Assembly: GCF_018361265.1 (NCBI RefSeq)
Contig: NZ_JAFLNH010000003.1
Span: 322,501 to 386,500, forward strand
DNA from: Mycobacterium sp. SM1
GTDB taxonomy: Bacteria; Actinomycetota; Actinomycetes; Mycobacteriales; Mycobacteriaceae
Reading direction: 5' to 3'
DNA length: 64,000 nt
Of the stretch, positions 20,008 to 29,142 are shown one piece after another. The translations under genes and the position numbers were made by a program. The notes below the pieces were generated by a model that worked only from the letters and a program-made list of their open reading frames with translations, was not told where the DNA came from and searched no databases. How positions within the stretch are numbered: position 1 is the stretch's first letter; every line of letters begins with the position of its first letter.

Positions 20008-21021
20008 GTGCAGCGTATCGTTGCCGTGGCGGTGCCGAAGGCGGTGTCACGAACGGTGGGTCATCTCACGGGTGCTCGGTGGTTTTTCCAGGAGATCGCG
20101 ATCAGCGCTGTCGCGTACGCAGCGCGGTTTGCGCTGATTCGACGACTTTCCGCGCGCGCAGAGATACATCTGTTGCGCAAAGTTCTAGAGCGAACGGCCG
20201 CGCCCGGGCCAGCCGGCGAAGCGATGGGTTACCTGTTCCAGAACCATGACCCCGGCCTGTCTGCAAAAGACATCTATCGAGCTGTTTTCTCTTCAGAGCG
20301 GTTCCAGCAGGGCTATCAAAGCCAAATGGGCCAAGATATGTTTTTGAATCGGTGGTATTTCAAGAACCGGGGACCCGGTTTCTTCGTCGACGTAGGGGCC
20401 TTCGACGGAATTTTGGGCAGCAATACGTATTACTTTGAAAAGAAGCTGCACTGGAGGGGCATCGCGTTCGAGCCGAATCCGTCCGCATTTGACGTTTTGC
20501 GAACCACTCGATCATGTCAGTTGATCCGGGCCTGCGCGTATGAACGGGACGGTCAGATCCCCTTCCTGGCGCTCTCGGAGAAACGGGTGCGCAAACGCAG
20601 TGAATCCCCTCCGTTGGTCAGCCAGCTGTCGATGGTATTCGACTCGACCCACGGGGGTGCGATGCTCAGTGGAATCCCCGAACACATGAACCAGCTTCAG
20701 TGGGTGCAATCAATACGTAAGCCGTTGCGGCTCAACCAAACTCTAACTACAGCGCCGTGTCGGCGCATCGACAGCGTGCTCAAAGATTTCGGTGTGGACG
20801 TCGTCGACTACCTATCAGTCGACGTAGAAGGCGCCGAACTGGAAGTGCTGCGTGGCATCGACTTCGGCAGGGTGCAGGTCAACATTGTAGGCGTCGAGCA
20901 CAATGACCGATTTCCGCAAGTCTATGATCTGCTGACAAAATCTGGATTCGAATACCAGGGCCTATTGTTTTTTGACGAGATTTTCGTGCACAAAAACCTC
21001 CGGTACTCGTGGGACGTCTAG
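20008..21021 (+). CDS. FkbM-family methyltransferase (1 of 3)
   Basis: This 337-residue protein begins at a GTG at 20008 preceded by GGAGTG. The SAM-binding motif GFFVDVGAFDGILGSNTYYF is near residue 126, and the FkbM hallmark VDYLSVDVEGAELEVLRGID is near residue 267. A preceding QMGQDMFLNRWYF block is common in FkbM proteins acting on sugars. Members O-methylate sugar hydroxyls of macrolides and mycobacterial lipids. The gene lies 63 bp after the aldo/keto reductase and just before a second, different FkbM gene. Confidence 0.9.
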   Translation: MQRIVAVAVPKAVSRTVGHLTGARWFFQEIAISAVAYAARFALIRRLSARAEIHLLRKVLERTAAPGPAGEAMGYLFQNHDPGLSAKDIYRAVFSSERFQQGYQSQMGQDMFLNRWYFKNRGPGFFVDVGAFDGILGSNTYYFEKKLHWRGIAFEPNPSAFDVLRTTRSCQLIRACAYERDGQIPFLALSEKRVRKRSESPPLVSQLSMVFDSTHGGAMLSGIPEHMNQLQWVQSIRKPLRLNQTLTTAPCRRIDSVLKDFGVDVVDYLSVDVEGAELEVLRGIDFGRVQVNIVGVEHNDRFPQVYDLLTKSGFEYQGLLFFDEIFVHKNLRYSWDV

Positions 21022-21035
21022 CAAAGGACACAGCC

Positions 21036-21970
21036 ATGTCCCGTATCGATGCCGCCAAGGCGCGTGGACGCGGCTTTTTGCTCTCCTCCATGCGCGCCTG
21101 CGTCGCGCAGGATCGCCTTCCATGGATCGCCAAATATCTGTATGTGATCGGATGCCAGATGCTGCTTGCGGCGCCCGACGTCGGGGCGGACGAGACGCCG
21201 CTGGTGTCCGAGTACGGGACAAAGTTTGTCGCCGGACCGGGCAGGTTCTGGCTGCACTCAGTTCTGCGCTACCGCGGGGTGTGGGAGCCGGCGCTCTCGG
21301 AATTCATTCTGCGGCACGTGCAGGAAGGCGATGTCTGTGTCGACGTCGGCGCCAACATCGGTTATTTCGCTCTCCTGTGCGCCCAGCGAGAGGGGCCTGC
21401 TGGCAAGGTCATCGCAATCGAGGCCGCACCCCATACTGCGCAACGCCTGCGCGCCAACTTGGCCCTCAATGGCGTCGCCGGCATCGTCGACGTCATCGAG
21501 GCGGCATGCGCCGCACAGCAGGGAGAACTCACGTTTTACCTGCATCCCCACAATGACGGGTGGTCTCAGCTCAGCCCACCCACCCGAGGGCGCTACCGGT
21601 TCATGATGGGCAAGACCTGGATTCCCGTGACCGTGGCCGCTGACACGCTCCCCTCCATCGTGGGCGCGGACGCTCAGCGGGTGTCCCTCATCAGGCTTGA
21701 TATCGAGGGGGCGGAGGCGGCGATCGCGTCCCAAATCGTGGCCGGGTTCACCCATCCCAGGCTGGTCCTGGCCCTCGAGGTGATGCCGCCGATCGACGCC
21801 ACGTTGATGCCGTTTCAGGAACAGGGTTCTACATCTATGACCTGCATAATGACTACCACTGGGCGTTCGAGCGCACGGTGCCGGCGATCACCGAGGCGGC
21901 CTATAGCGATTTTTATCGTCGTGCCGGAGCCGACGTGCTCCTTAGCCGGCAGCCGCTTACCCTGGGCTAG
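21036..21970 (+). pseudogene. FkbM-family methyltransferase (2 of 3), frameshifted near its end
   Basis: The start is ATG 21036 with AAAGGA upstream. The SAM motif CVDVGANIGYFALLCAQREG is near residue 103 and the second FkbM motif LIRLDIEGAEAAIASQI near residue 212. The frame is good to EVMPPIDATLMPFQEQG. Then the natural C-terminus (FYIYDLHNDYHWAFER and on to VLLSRQPLTLG) is in the next frame, stopping at TAG 21968-21970. One extra G in the GGG run at 21824-21826 would restore about 311 residues. As written, a scrambled tail replaces the last 48 or so residues. The catalytic core is intact, so partial function is possible if the indel is real. Confidence 0.82.
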
Positions 21971-22099
21971 CTTCACGCTAGCGTGACGCACACGGTTCGC
22001 TGATCCCCGGTGCCGCAGGGCTGGGACACCGCGCCCAAAAGCCAGCTCGCCGTGACCATCTCGGCTTCTGCGATCACTTCTGCGCAAACGCCCAGACCC
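21971..22099 (-). other. Short leftover of an unrecognised leftward reading frame
   Basis: Between the FkbM gene and the IS1634-type element a leftward open stretch gives EVIAEAEMVTASWLLGAVSQ and ends at 21973. It could be the 3' end of a gene cut off by the insertion, but I recognise no family and cannot rule out chance. Confidence 0.25.
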
Positions 22100-24111
22100 G
22101 ACTTCCGCAGTTCGTAGGCATATTTCGGGGTAGCGCGGAGCGATTGTGCTGGTAGGAGGCTTGCAGAGTCACCGAAACGGCGGATTCGTGTAGGCACACG
22201 AGTTCTGGCGTGTCGCTGGACTTCACCAGCGAATATGTGCTAGCAGTGTAGGGGTGTACCTGCGGGAGACGAAGCGGCGCAACCGCGACGGGTCGACGGT
22301 GTCGTATCTGCAGCTGGCGCACAGCGAACGCCATCCGGTCACCGGGGTGCCCTCGGCGAAGGTGATCCACAACTTCGGCCGCGCTGACACCGTGGACCGC
22401 GACGCGCTGGCCCGACTGGTCGCCTCGATCTCGCGGTTCCTCGACCCGGCACAGGCGATCGCGGCCGCGCACACCGGCGAGATCGAGATCTTGGACTCGC
22501 GCCGCTTCGGCGGGGCATGGGTGCTCGACCAACTCTGGGACCGGCTGGGTGTGGGCGCGGCGCTGCGCCGGGTCGCCGCGGACCGGCGCCTGGACGCCGC
22601 GACCGTGGAGCGGGTGCTGTTCGCGCTGGTGGCGCAGCGGGCGCTGGAACCGGGCAGCAAGCTGGGCGCCACACGGTGGGTCGCCGAACGGGTCGCGATC
22701 GCCGAGTGCCCCGGGTTTTCCGATGACGCGGCGTATCGGTCGATGGACTTTTTGCTCGCCGCGCTAGGCGAGATCGCCGCGCAGATCTTCGATTCGGTCG
22801 CGCACCTGCTCAACCTGGACGTCGACATCGTCTTCATCGACACCACCTCCACCTACTGGGAGGTCGATGTGCCCGACGAACTGGCCGACCTGGCCCCCGA
22901 ACCCGAGGTCGACGACGGCACCGCGAAAGCGGTCGAGCGGGCCGCGCGCCGGTTCGGCAAGTCCAAGGACCACCGCGACGACCGGCCTCAGGTGGTGATC
23001 GCGATGGCGGTGACCCGCGACGGAATCCCGGTGCGCTGCTGGACCTTTCCCGGCAGTGAGAGCGATCAGCGGATCATCCGCACGGTCAAAGACGATCTGG
23101 GATCGTGGAATCTGCACCGGCTGGTGTGGGTGGCCGACGCCGGGTTTGCTTCCGCGGCCAACCGCGCCTATCTCACCCGCGGCGGCGGGCACTACATCCA
23201 CGCCGAGAAGCTGCGCCACACCAACGCCGAGGCCGCCGACGCGCTGGCCCGCCCCGGCCGTTACCACGACGTGGCCGACAACCTGCGGGTCAAGGAGATT
23301 CGGGTGGCACCCGGCGGCGGCAACAACGAGGGGGTGCGTGCGGAGCGGTTCGTGGTGTGCCACAACCCGGATGCCGCCGACCGTGACGCAGCAGTGCGTG
23401 AGCGGCTCATCGAGCACCTCTCCGGGCTGATCGATGGCTCGGACGCCTGGCCGAAACGCAAGCGCGACGAGTTCGTCGGCTCCTTGAAGGGCAAGCCCGG
23501 GCTGCGCAGGCTGTTGCGGCGCACCAAGACCGGGCTGCTGCGCATCGACCGCGCCGCCGCCCAACGTGAAGCCCACTACGACGGCAAGTGGCTGCTGCGC
23601 ACTTCCGACCTCACGCTTACCGCCGAGGATTTGGCCGCCGCCTACAAGCAGCTGCTCGCGGTGGAACGCGGCTGGCGCGACGCCAAGAGCTCGCTGGGGC
23701 TGCGCCCGGTCTACCACCACCGCGAGGACCGCATCCGCGCTCACGTCCAACTGTGTTGGCTGGCACTGCTTCTCATCCGCGTCGCAGAAACCCGCACCGG
23801 CGACACCTGGCGCAATCTGCGCCACGAACTCGACCGCATGCACCTGGTCACCTTCGCCACCGCCGACGGCCGCGTGGCGCAACGCTCCGCCCTCACCGGC
23901 GATCAGAAAACCATCCTCGCCGCGCTCGACCTACCCGAACCACCCAAGTACCTCGACTTCACACCCGGCATCGACGCCGCCGTCGCCGACTGACGAACCC
24001 CGCCCGGATCGCTGGCGTCGTGTAGTAACACGACCCAAATCGGCTCATCCCACGTTTGCGCTAGTAAACGCCCAAATCCGGCGATCCGTGTGCCCACTAT
24101 CTGCGGAAGTC
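22100..24111 (+). mobile_element. IS1634-family insertion sequence
   Basis: The element is bounded by GACTTCCGCAG at 22100-22110 and its exact inverse CTGCGGAAGTC at 24101-24111, about 2.0 kb apart, the normal size for IS1634-type elements. It contains one full-length transposase gene. Its right end supplies the stop codon of the methyltransferase reading in from 24777. Confidence 0.8.
22254..23993 (+). CDS. IS1634-family (IS4 superfamily) transposase
   Basis: This intact 579-residue transposase starts at GTG 22254 (VYLRETKRRNRDGSTV). The catalytic triad is visible as DIVFIDTTSTYWEV, HRLVWVADAGFAS, and QLLAVERGWRDAKSSLGL with the late Glu followed by the family's HHREDRIRAHVQLCWLALLL. Length and motif order fit IS1549/IS1634 transposases of mycobacteria. 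No frame breaks are visible, so the element may still be mobile. Confidence 0.9.
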   Translation: MYLRETKRRNRDGSTVSYLQLAHSERHPVTGVPSAKVIHNFGRADTVDRDALARLVASISRFLDPAQAIAAAHTGEIEILDSRRFGGAWVLDQLWDRLGVGAALRRVAADRRLDAATVERVLFALVAQRALEPGSKLGATRWVAERVAIAECPGFSDDAAYRSMDFLLAALGEIAAQIFDSVAHLLNLDVDIVFIDTTSTYWEVDVPDELADLAPEPEVDDGTAKAVERAARRFGKSKDHRDDRPQVVIAMAVTRDGIPVRCWTFPGSESDQRIIRTVKDDLGSWNLHRLVWVADAGFASAANRAYLTRGGGHYIHAEKLRHTNAEAADALARPGRYHDVADNLRVKEIRVAPGGGNNEGVRAERFVVCHNPDAADRDAAVRERLIEHLSGLIDGSDAWPKRKRDEFVGSLKGKPGLRRLLRRTKTGLLRIDRAAAQREAHYDGKWLLRTSDLTLTAEDLAAAYKQLLAVERGWRDAKSSLGLRPVYHHREDRIRAHVQLCWLALLLIRVAETRTGDTWRNLRHELDRMHLVTFATADGRVAQRSALTGDQKTILAALDLPEPPKYLDFTPGIDAAVAD

Positions 24112-24777
24112 AGGCCAGACCGAGACCGGAAAATCGGGTTCGTTGCGTAGCGAATGCCACCACGGCTTATACCAAGCCCAGCGGGTAAAATTGGCGCGGA
24201 CGCAGGCGCGGTTCCCCCAGGAACCGGTGCGAATCCGCTCCAAATCGAAGCCACACTCGGCAAGAAAGTATCGGACACCGGTTTCGGTCCAGCGCGAACA
24301 GTCCAGCGGCGCGTTGTGAACCCGGATCAGAAAGGGCGTGGTCATCAAGAAGTGACCGCCGGGGCGAAGCATTTGATACACGTGCTTTCCGGCACGATAT
24401 GGCCACAGCAGGTGCTCGAACACCTGCTCCGCGATGATTAGGTCAAACTGCTCGCTCAAGATAGACGAGCAGATGTCGAATTCGGGATAGTGAACCGAGC
24501 GGTACATCTTGAACTGCTCGATATGACCCCAGTAGTCACCGGACAGCTCCAGCACGCTGAGCCGGCGTGGCTGGATACTTTGCACCAGCTTATGGGTCTC
24601 GCGGTTCATGACGATGCGGGCCCAATGGGGTGACACCAGATAATTCCCGACCGGCCCCAGCCGGCGTAGCAGGCGCGTTGACAACGCGTCACCGGGCGAC
24701 GCCTTGACCGAGGCCGACGCCGGCAGCTGCCGCCCGCGACCGGCTTTGTGAGCCGTGTGTTCGCCCAAGTCCCCCAC
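24097..24777 (-). CDS. SAM-dependent methyltransferase, 3' end altered by the IS
   Basis: This 226-residue protein is read leftward. It has a degenerate nucleotide-binding stretch (LSVLELSGDYWGHIEQFKMY), then QFDLIIAEQVFEHLLWPYRA and HVYQMLRPGGHFLMTTPFLI, the post-motifs of class I methyltransferases, and a tail NEPDFPVSVWPDFRR. The last few codons and the TAG stop lie inside the terminal repeat of the IS1634-type element (24101-24111), so the natural C-terminus was probably slightly longer or different. Related methyltransferases occur in GPL and LOS loci. The role is probably sugar or lipid methylation. The promoter should lie in 24778-24963. Confidence 0.78.
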   Translation of the reverse strand: MGDLGEHTAHKAGRGRQLPASASVKASPGDALSTRLLRRLGPVGNYLVSPHWARIVMNRETHKLVQSIQPRRLSVLELSGDYWGHIEQFKMYRSVHYPEFDICSSILSEQFDLIIAEQVFEHLLWPYRAGKHVYQMLRPGGHFLMTTPFLIRVHNAPLDCSRWTETGVRYFLAECGFDLERIRTGSWGNRACVRANFTRWAWYKPWWHSLRNEPDFPVSVWPDFRR

Positions 24778-24963
24778 GGTTGCCCCTCGTCGTTGTCGCT
24801 CTTTCTTGCCTCTTCGCTGCCACGCGGTGCCCTACTAAACATTAACCTCTGGGCGTCGGAGGAAGCGACCAACTGCCCGGTTGCGCAATTCGCCGCATCT
24901 TGCGGCTGCGAGCGTTGGAAAGCGCTTGGCGCCTTGGCTATGCTGCGCGTTGCGGCAGCACCT

Positions 24964-25040
24964 CTTAGACCGTATGTGGTGACTGCTCGCGGAGTGGAGT
25001 AGTGGCTGGCCGGGGCCTCGCTCACGCAATCTCGTGGTTA
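24964..25040. repeat. 77-bp inverted repeat, left arm (right arm 27643-27719)
   Basis: The 77 bases from CTTAGACCG to GTGGTTA are repeated in inverse orientation at 27643-27719 with about 3 mismatches. Removing the IS3 elements between them leaves arms with a loop of about 50 bases, as in a miniature palindromic element. A small hairpin (CCGAGC/GCTCGG, 25041-25062) follows this arm. Confidence 0.75.
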
Positions 25041-25108
25041 CCGAGCGCGGTTTTGTGCTCGGCCTTTCCGACAGGTGCTGGGCTTGACCACGTTTGGTGG
25101 GCACCGGG

Positions 25109-25619
25109 TCAGGCGGCTTGTGCCGTCTGAGTGAGTCGGTCTTCGAACTCGACCGGCCTTATCATAGCGAGGACCGAATGACCTCTGCGTCGGTTATAGA
25201 CCCGCTCGATCCAATCACCGGCGGCGGGCGTGGCGGCCGTCTTGGTCGGCCACAGGTATCGGTCGTAGAACTCGACTTTCAGTGTCGCTCAGAATGATTC
25301 CTGCTGAGCATTGTCCCAGCACAGCGCGGTGCGGCCCACCGAGCGGGCCAGGTTGTGCTCGCGGGCCAACCGCGCGAGCTGTGCTGAGGTGCACTGGCAG
25401 CCGCGATCGGCGTGCACCACGACCTGCTGGGCGAGCTCGCCGCGCATCGCCACAGCCATCTCCACGGCGGCCTGCACCAGATCGGTGTGCAGGCAATCGT
25501 GGCTGCCCCAGGGATCACCCGCTGCGAGTAATTGTCGCGGACGGCGCATCGATAAAGCCAGTCCTCACCGGTGCCCAAATAGGTGATATCGCTGGTCCAC
25601 ACCTCGGCGTGCCTCCCGC
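25109..25619 (-). pseudogene. IS3 element A orfB, 3' part of transposase
   Basis: Reading leftward from the junction with element B, the frames give VWTSDITYLGTGEDWLYRCAVRD (first Asp), then in another frame HADRGCQCTSAQLARLAREH (second Asp) and DNAQQESF, a TGA at 25289-25291, then ATLKVEFYDRYLW and RRRGHSVLAMIRPVEFEDRL. This is the integrase core of an IS3-type orfB with a frameshift, a nonsense codon and an insertion. Confidence 0.78.
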
Positions 25620-25634
25620 TTTCTGGACTGCGGA

Positions 25635-25937
25635 CCAAATAAGGTCCGATCCGGAAAGGACGAGGGGAATTGGCCTGAGTTTCGTGACGAGGTTGCGAGG
25701 CTGGTAGTCGAGTCGAATCGGTCGATCGCGGAGGTTGCGCGCGAATACGGGCTGAACGAGACGACTGTTGGCGGCTGGGTAAAGAAATACCGGGCCGCGC
25801 ACGCCGCTGATGAGCCGCCGCTGGAATTGGCCGAACGCGCCCGGTTGCGGGAACTCGAACGCCGTACTCGGGAACTGGAAATAGAGAACGCGTTCCTGAA
25901 AAAAGTAGCGGCGCGCTTCGCGAGGGAGCCACGGTGA
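25635..25937 (+). pseudogene. IS3 element B orfA, no canonical start
   Basis: The frame encodes WPEFRDEVARLVVESNRSIA, a helix-turn-helix (EVAREYGLNETTVGGWVKKY) and a leucine-zipper-like end (ERRTRELEIENAFLKKVAAR), standard for IS3 orfA. No ATG/GTG/TTG occurs in frame between the terminal repeat and the conserved region, suggesting the start codon is lost. The stop overlaps the orfB start (GTGA at 25934-25937). Confidence 0.65.
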
Positions 25938-26835
25938 CCGAGAAATTCGAGTTCATCGATGCGAAGCGCGCCGCCGCTAAGCAAGGCGCAGGGCTTTCGA
26001 CGGTTGCGCGGATGTGCGCACTGCTGAAGGTGCCCAAGTCCGGTTGCTCCCAGTGGTGGCATCGGCCGCAAAGCCTCACCCAACGACGCCGCGAGCCGCT
26101 CGCTGATAAGATCGCCACCTTGTTCGAGGCCTTCGGCGCCACGTGCGGCTAGCGGCGCATCCATGCCGAACTCGTCCGGGCCGGCGAACGGGTCGGGCCT
26201 GAGCTGGTTCGCAAGCTCGGGGTGAGATGGGCCTGACTAGGGCGCGGCCCCGACCGTTTCGCACCACCACCGAAGCGGACCCTAACGCGCCCGACACCGT
26301 AGAGCTGGTCAAGCGCGACTTCACTGCGCAGCAACCGGCAACCAAGCTCGTCGGCGACATCACGCACATCCGAACGTGGCAGGGCTGGTTGTATTTGGCT
26401 GTGCTGACCGACTGCGCTACCCGCGAAGTGATCGGGTATGCGAGGGCTGAGCACATGCGCACAAAACTCGTCGTGGAAGCGTTGCAGATGGCGATGCGCA
26501 ACAGACGACTCGAACCCGATTGCATTATGCATTCCGACCGTGGCGCACAATATACGTCGGCGAAATACCGGGAGGAATTGGTCGAGCTGGGGTTGCGGCA
26601 TTCGGTCGGGCGGACCGGCCAATGTGGGGATAACGCGCTCGCGGAATCGTTTTTCGCGAGCCTGAAGAATGAGCGGGCGCATCAGATGGTGTACCCGACC
26701 CGGAAGAAAGCGCAGGTCGATATTGCCAAGTGGATTGAACTGTTCTACAATTACCGACGAAGTCATTCCGCGCTCGGCTACCGGACACCGCATGAAGTCC
26801 GCACCGAGTACCTGAATTCACAGCTCGCCGCGTAA
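25934..26835 (+). pseudogene. IS3 element B orfB transposase, broken
   Basis: The N-terminal part runs from GTG 25934 (VTEKFEFIDAKRAAAKQGAG) to a TAG at 26150-26152, where Tyr is expected (GYRRIHAEL). After a frameshift near 26220 the catalytic core is open (26227-26835): LVGDITHIRTWQGWLYLAVL, CIMHSDRGAQYTSAKYREEL, and DNALAESFFASLKNERAHQM with the DDE residues, ending NYRRSHSALGYRTPHEVRTEY. The core is clear, but the protein cannot be made in one piece. Confidence 0.82.
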
Positions 26836-26866
26836 ATGGACGCGAAATCCGCAGTCCGGAAAACGC

Positions 26867-27560
26867 GGGGCAGCCCACCCGGTTGAGGATCCCGGTGTCG
26901 AAGCGGCGCGTGAGCGGGTCTTTAGGCACCGCAGCATCCAGGTCAACCACCGTGGTGGCCGGCGCGAACCGGCGCGCACAGATCCCGGCCAAACCCCGCC
27001 GGCGCAGTGCGGCCGCCACCGTCTTGCGCGACACCCGCTCAGCCTCATCGCGCAGATCGGCCAGGACACGCGGGGCGCGCCATAGACGCCGTCAGAATCC
27101 TGGTGGACCTTGGCGAGCGTGGCATCCAACTCGGCGCGCCGCTGCTGAGCCTGGACTCGGTGCGCGCTCGCGGGATGTACGCCACTTGTAGTAGCCCGAG
27201 CGCGACACCTCCAGCAGCTCGCCCATCCGCTTAACCGTGTCGGTGGCCCGCTGCGCCTCGATCACCCACTAGTCTGCTACCGGTGCCGCTCGGAGACGAA
27301 CAAGGCCGCGGCTTTTTCAAAAACTCACGATCCAAACGTAATTCGGCGTTCTTTTTACGCAGAGGCTCCAACTCAGCGCGTTCATCAGCATCGAACACCG
27401 CGCCAGTATCGCCAGCTTCGGCCGCTTGGCGTTGCAGGCGCACCCAACGCCCCAGCACTGGATCACCAACCCCGATCTCGGCGGCCACATGAGCAACCGG
27501 GCGGCCGGTCTCAACCACCAGGCGGGCAGCCTGCTCCCCAAACTCCGGGGTGTACTTGCC
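26867..27560 (-). pseudogene. IS3 element A orfA and 5' part of orfB
   Basis: Leftward frames give orfA (PEFGEQAARLVVETGRPVAH, VAAEIGVGDPVLGRWVRLQR, ELEPLRKKNAELRLDREFLK) from about 27560 to 27231. The start of orfB follows (QDSDGVYGAPRV, SRKTVAAALRRRGLAGICAR, DPLTRRFDTGILNRV) up to the element B insertion point. Several frame changes are present. Confidence 0.7.
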
Positions 27561-27642
27561 ACGCTTGCCCGAGACACGGACATCCTTCCCGCGAGACCAG
27601 CAGTCCCACCAGTCAGGTGTCCACCATTAGGGGTCAACCCCA

Positions 27643-27719
27643 TAACCACGTGATTGCGTGAGCGAGGCCCCGGCCAGCAACTACTCCACTCCGCGGGCAG
27701 TCACCACATACGGTCTAAG
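27643..27719. repeat. 77-bp inverted repeat, right arm
   Basis: This is the inverse of 24964-25040 with about 3 differences. Its outer end contains the stop codon of GT5 (27715-27717), so insertion of the palindromic unit seems to have set the end of that gene. Confidence 0.75.
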
Positions 27720-28962
27720 CATGCCCTAAACGGGAGAAATTCTCCAGAAGGTCAGCGGTGGTCGCAATGCTGACAGCGGGTTTGGTCATGCGGGTGGCGA
27801 TCTTGCGGGCCTGGGCGACATATTGCGGGTGGAGGATGGTGCGCAAGTCCGCGACCAACGATTCTGGGGTACTGGTCGAAAAAGGCCGTGTCAACCCAAT
27901 TTTTAGCCGTTTCACCGCAGCTCCCCAGAAAGGCTGATCGCCCCAGATCATCGAGAGGATCAACATAGGGACCCCGGCGCGCAAAGCTGCAGCGGTGGTA
28001 CCCGCGCCACCATGGTGCACCACCGCGCGACAGGTTGGAAAGACAGTGGCATGGTTAACCGCTCCAACGACTTTGACATGCTCGAAATGAGGGACATTGC
28101 TGAAGTCATTCGCGCCAGAGCAAACCAACGCCCGCTCGCCAAGCTCCGCACACGCCGTGCCGATCATGGCAAGTGTGTCGGCCGGAGACTCGACTGGCAT
28201 GCTGCCAAAACCGAAGTAAATCGGCGGTGTTCCCGCGCAAATCCATGACCCGATTTCCTCATCGGCATCCGTTGGCAATTCTAGCGTTAGCGGGCCGACA
28301 AAGGGGCGTCGACTATTCCATTTCGCCCATTCGGCGGCGAGTCCGGGAAAACATACCTCGTCGTAGGCCTGAATTTCCAGTGATCCGCGTTGGGTTAACC
28401 GGCGCGGCGCAGGACTGGTCGCCGCCGGCAGGCCCAGTTCACGGCGCTGCGCGTCTTCCACCTTTTTCCACATGCGCCAGACCAGCCACTCAACGACTTT
28501 CCGTGTGGTACGGTTCAGGAGCCGGCCATGGGCCCGCGCCGGATAGAAATGTAGTGTGGCCAGAGGGACATCGTAGTACTCCGCGACGTTGACAGCGAGC
28601 CCTTCAAAAACCAGACCGGTGACCAGCAGGTCGGCCCCCTCCGCCAGCGACACCAGCGTTGCGCTGGCCTTCTCCCAGGATGGGGCGAACGACTCCCAAG
28701 ATTTGCGCCCCAACCTGATCAAATCCCGAATATTCCAGAAACGGCGGAATAAGCACGTAGAGAAGTCGCGTTGCGAGTCGAGCCACTGCCGCGTATCGGT
28801 GCCGTAGGCAACCGCTGCAAGCCCAGCCGATTCGACGAAGCAAACCTGGTCAGGTGCGACAGCCATGTGCACTTCATGGCCTCTGCGCAGCAGTTCCATG
28901 CCGACGGCCGCGCAGGGCTCGACATCGCCGCGACTTCCATAGCTTGCTAATACAAACCTCAT
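27715..28962 (-). CDS. GT5: UGT-type glycosyltransferase
   Basis: This is a 415-residue GT-B enzyme on the minus strand, starting MRFVLASYGSRGDVEP at ATG 28962. The donor motif is [18 protein letters not shown]. Its central part ([20 protein letters not shown]) is shared with truncated GT6, its closest relative here. It is flanked by IS elements on both sides and faces the opposite way from most of the cluster, consistent with rearrangement. The final codons lie in a 77-bp repeat arm, yet the length is close to the paralogues (415-423), so little is lost. It is probably functional. Confidence 0.88.
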   Translation of the reverse strand: MRFVLASYGSRGDVEPCAAVGMELLRRGHEVHMAVAPDQVCFVESAGLAAVAYGTDTRQWLDSQRDFSTCLFRRFWNIRDLIRLGRKSWESFAPSWEKASATLVSLAEGADLLVTGLVFEGLAVNVAEYYDVPLATLHFYPARAHGRLLNRTTRKVVEWLVWRMWKKVEDAQRRELGLPAATSPAPRRLTQRGSLEIQAYDEVCFPGLAAEWAKWNSRRPFVGPLTLELPTDADEEIGSWICAGTPPIYFGFGSMPVESPADTLAMIGTACAELGERALVCSGANDFSNVPHFEHVKVVGAVNHATVFPTCRAVVHHGGAGTTAAALRAGVPMLILSMIWGDQPFWGAAVKRLKIGLTRPFSTSTPESLVADLRTILHPQYVAQARKIATRMTKPAVSIATTADLLENFSRLGHA

Positions 28963-29142
28963 CGAGAATCTGTGCCTCTCACTTATCGTGCGGACTCCAC
29001 AAAATCAAAGTGGCAGCCTTCCAGCCGTTAGCCCAGTCGCCCGACAGCACAATTTCAATACTCGCGCCGTCGACGCGAAACCTACAGACTTCAGTGGCTC
29101 TTCGATCTTAATGAGCTTCCCCTGAAAGTGTGGAGGTTTCCG

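Larger units (their letters stand above)
25620..26863 (+). mobile_element. IS3-family element B, inserted in element A
   Basis: The ends are TTTCTGGACTGCGGA (25620-25634) and the inverse of TCCGCAGTCCGGAAA (26848-26862), matching at 14 of 15 positions. CGC flanks both sides (25617-25619 and 26864-26866), a 3-bp target duplication typical of IS3. The length is about 1.24 kb. orfA has no evident start codon and orfB has one stop and one frameshift, so the element is probably dead. Confidence 0.82.
25085..27636 (-). mobile_element. IS3-family element A, interrupted by element B
   Basis: The ends are imperfect inverted repeats: TGACCACGTTTGGTGGGCAC from 25085, and the inverse of the sequence ending at 27636, which reads TGACCCCTAATGGTGGACAC. 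Without the nested element it is about 1.3 kb, normal for IS3. It reads leftward: orfA (27560-27231), then orfB ending at 25109. orfB is split by element B, frameshifted, and has a TGA at 25289-25291 in place of Trp (ESFWATLKVEFY). It is inactive. Confidence 0.8.
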
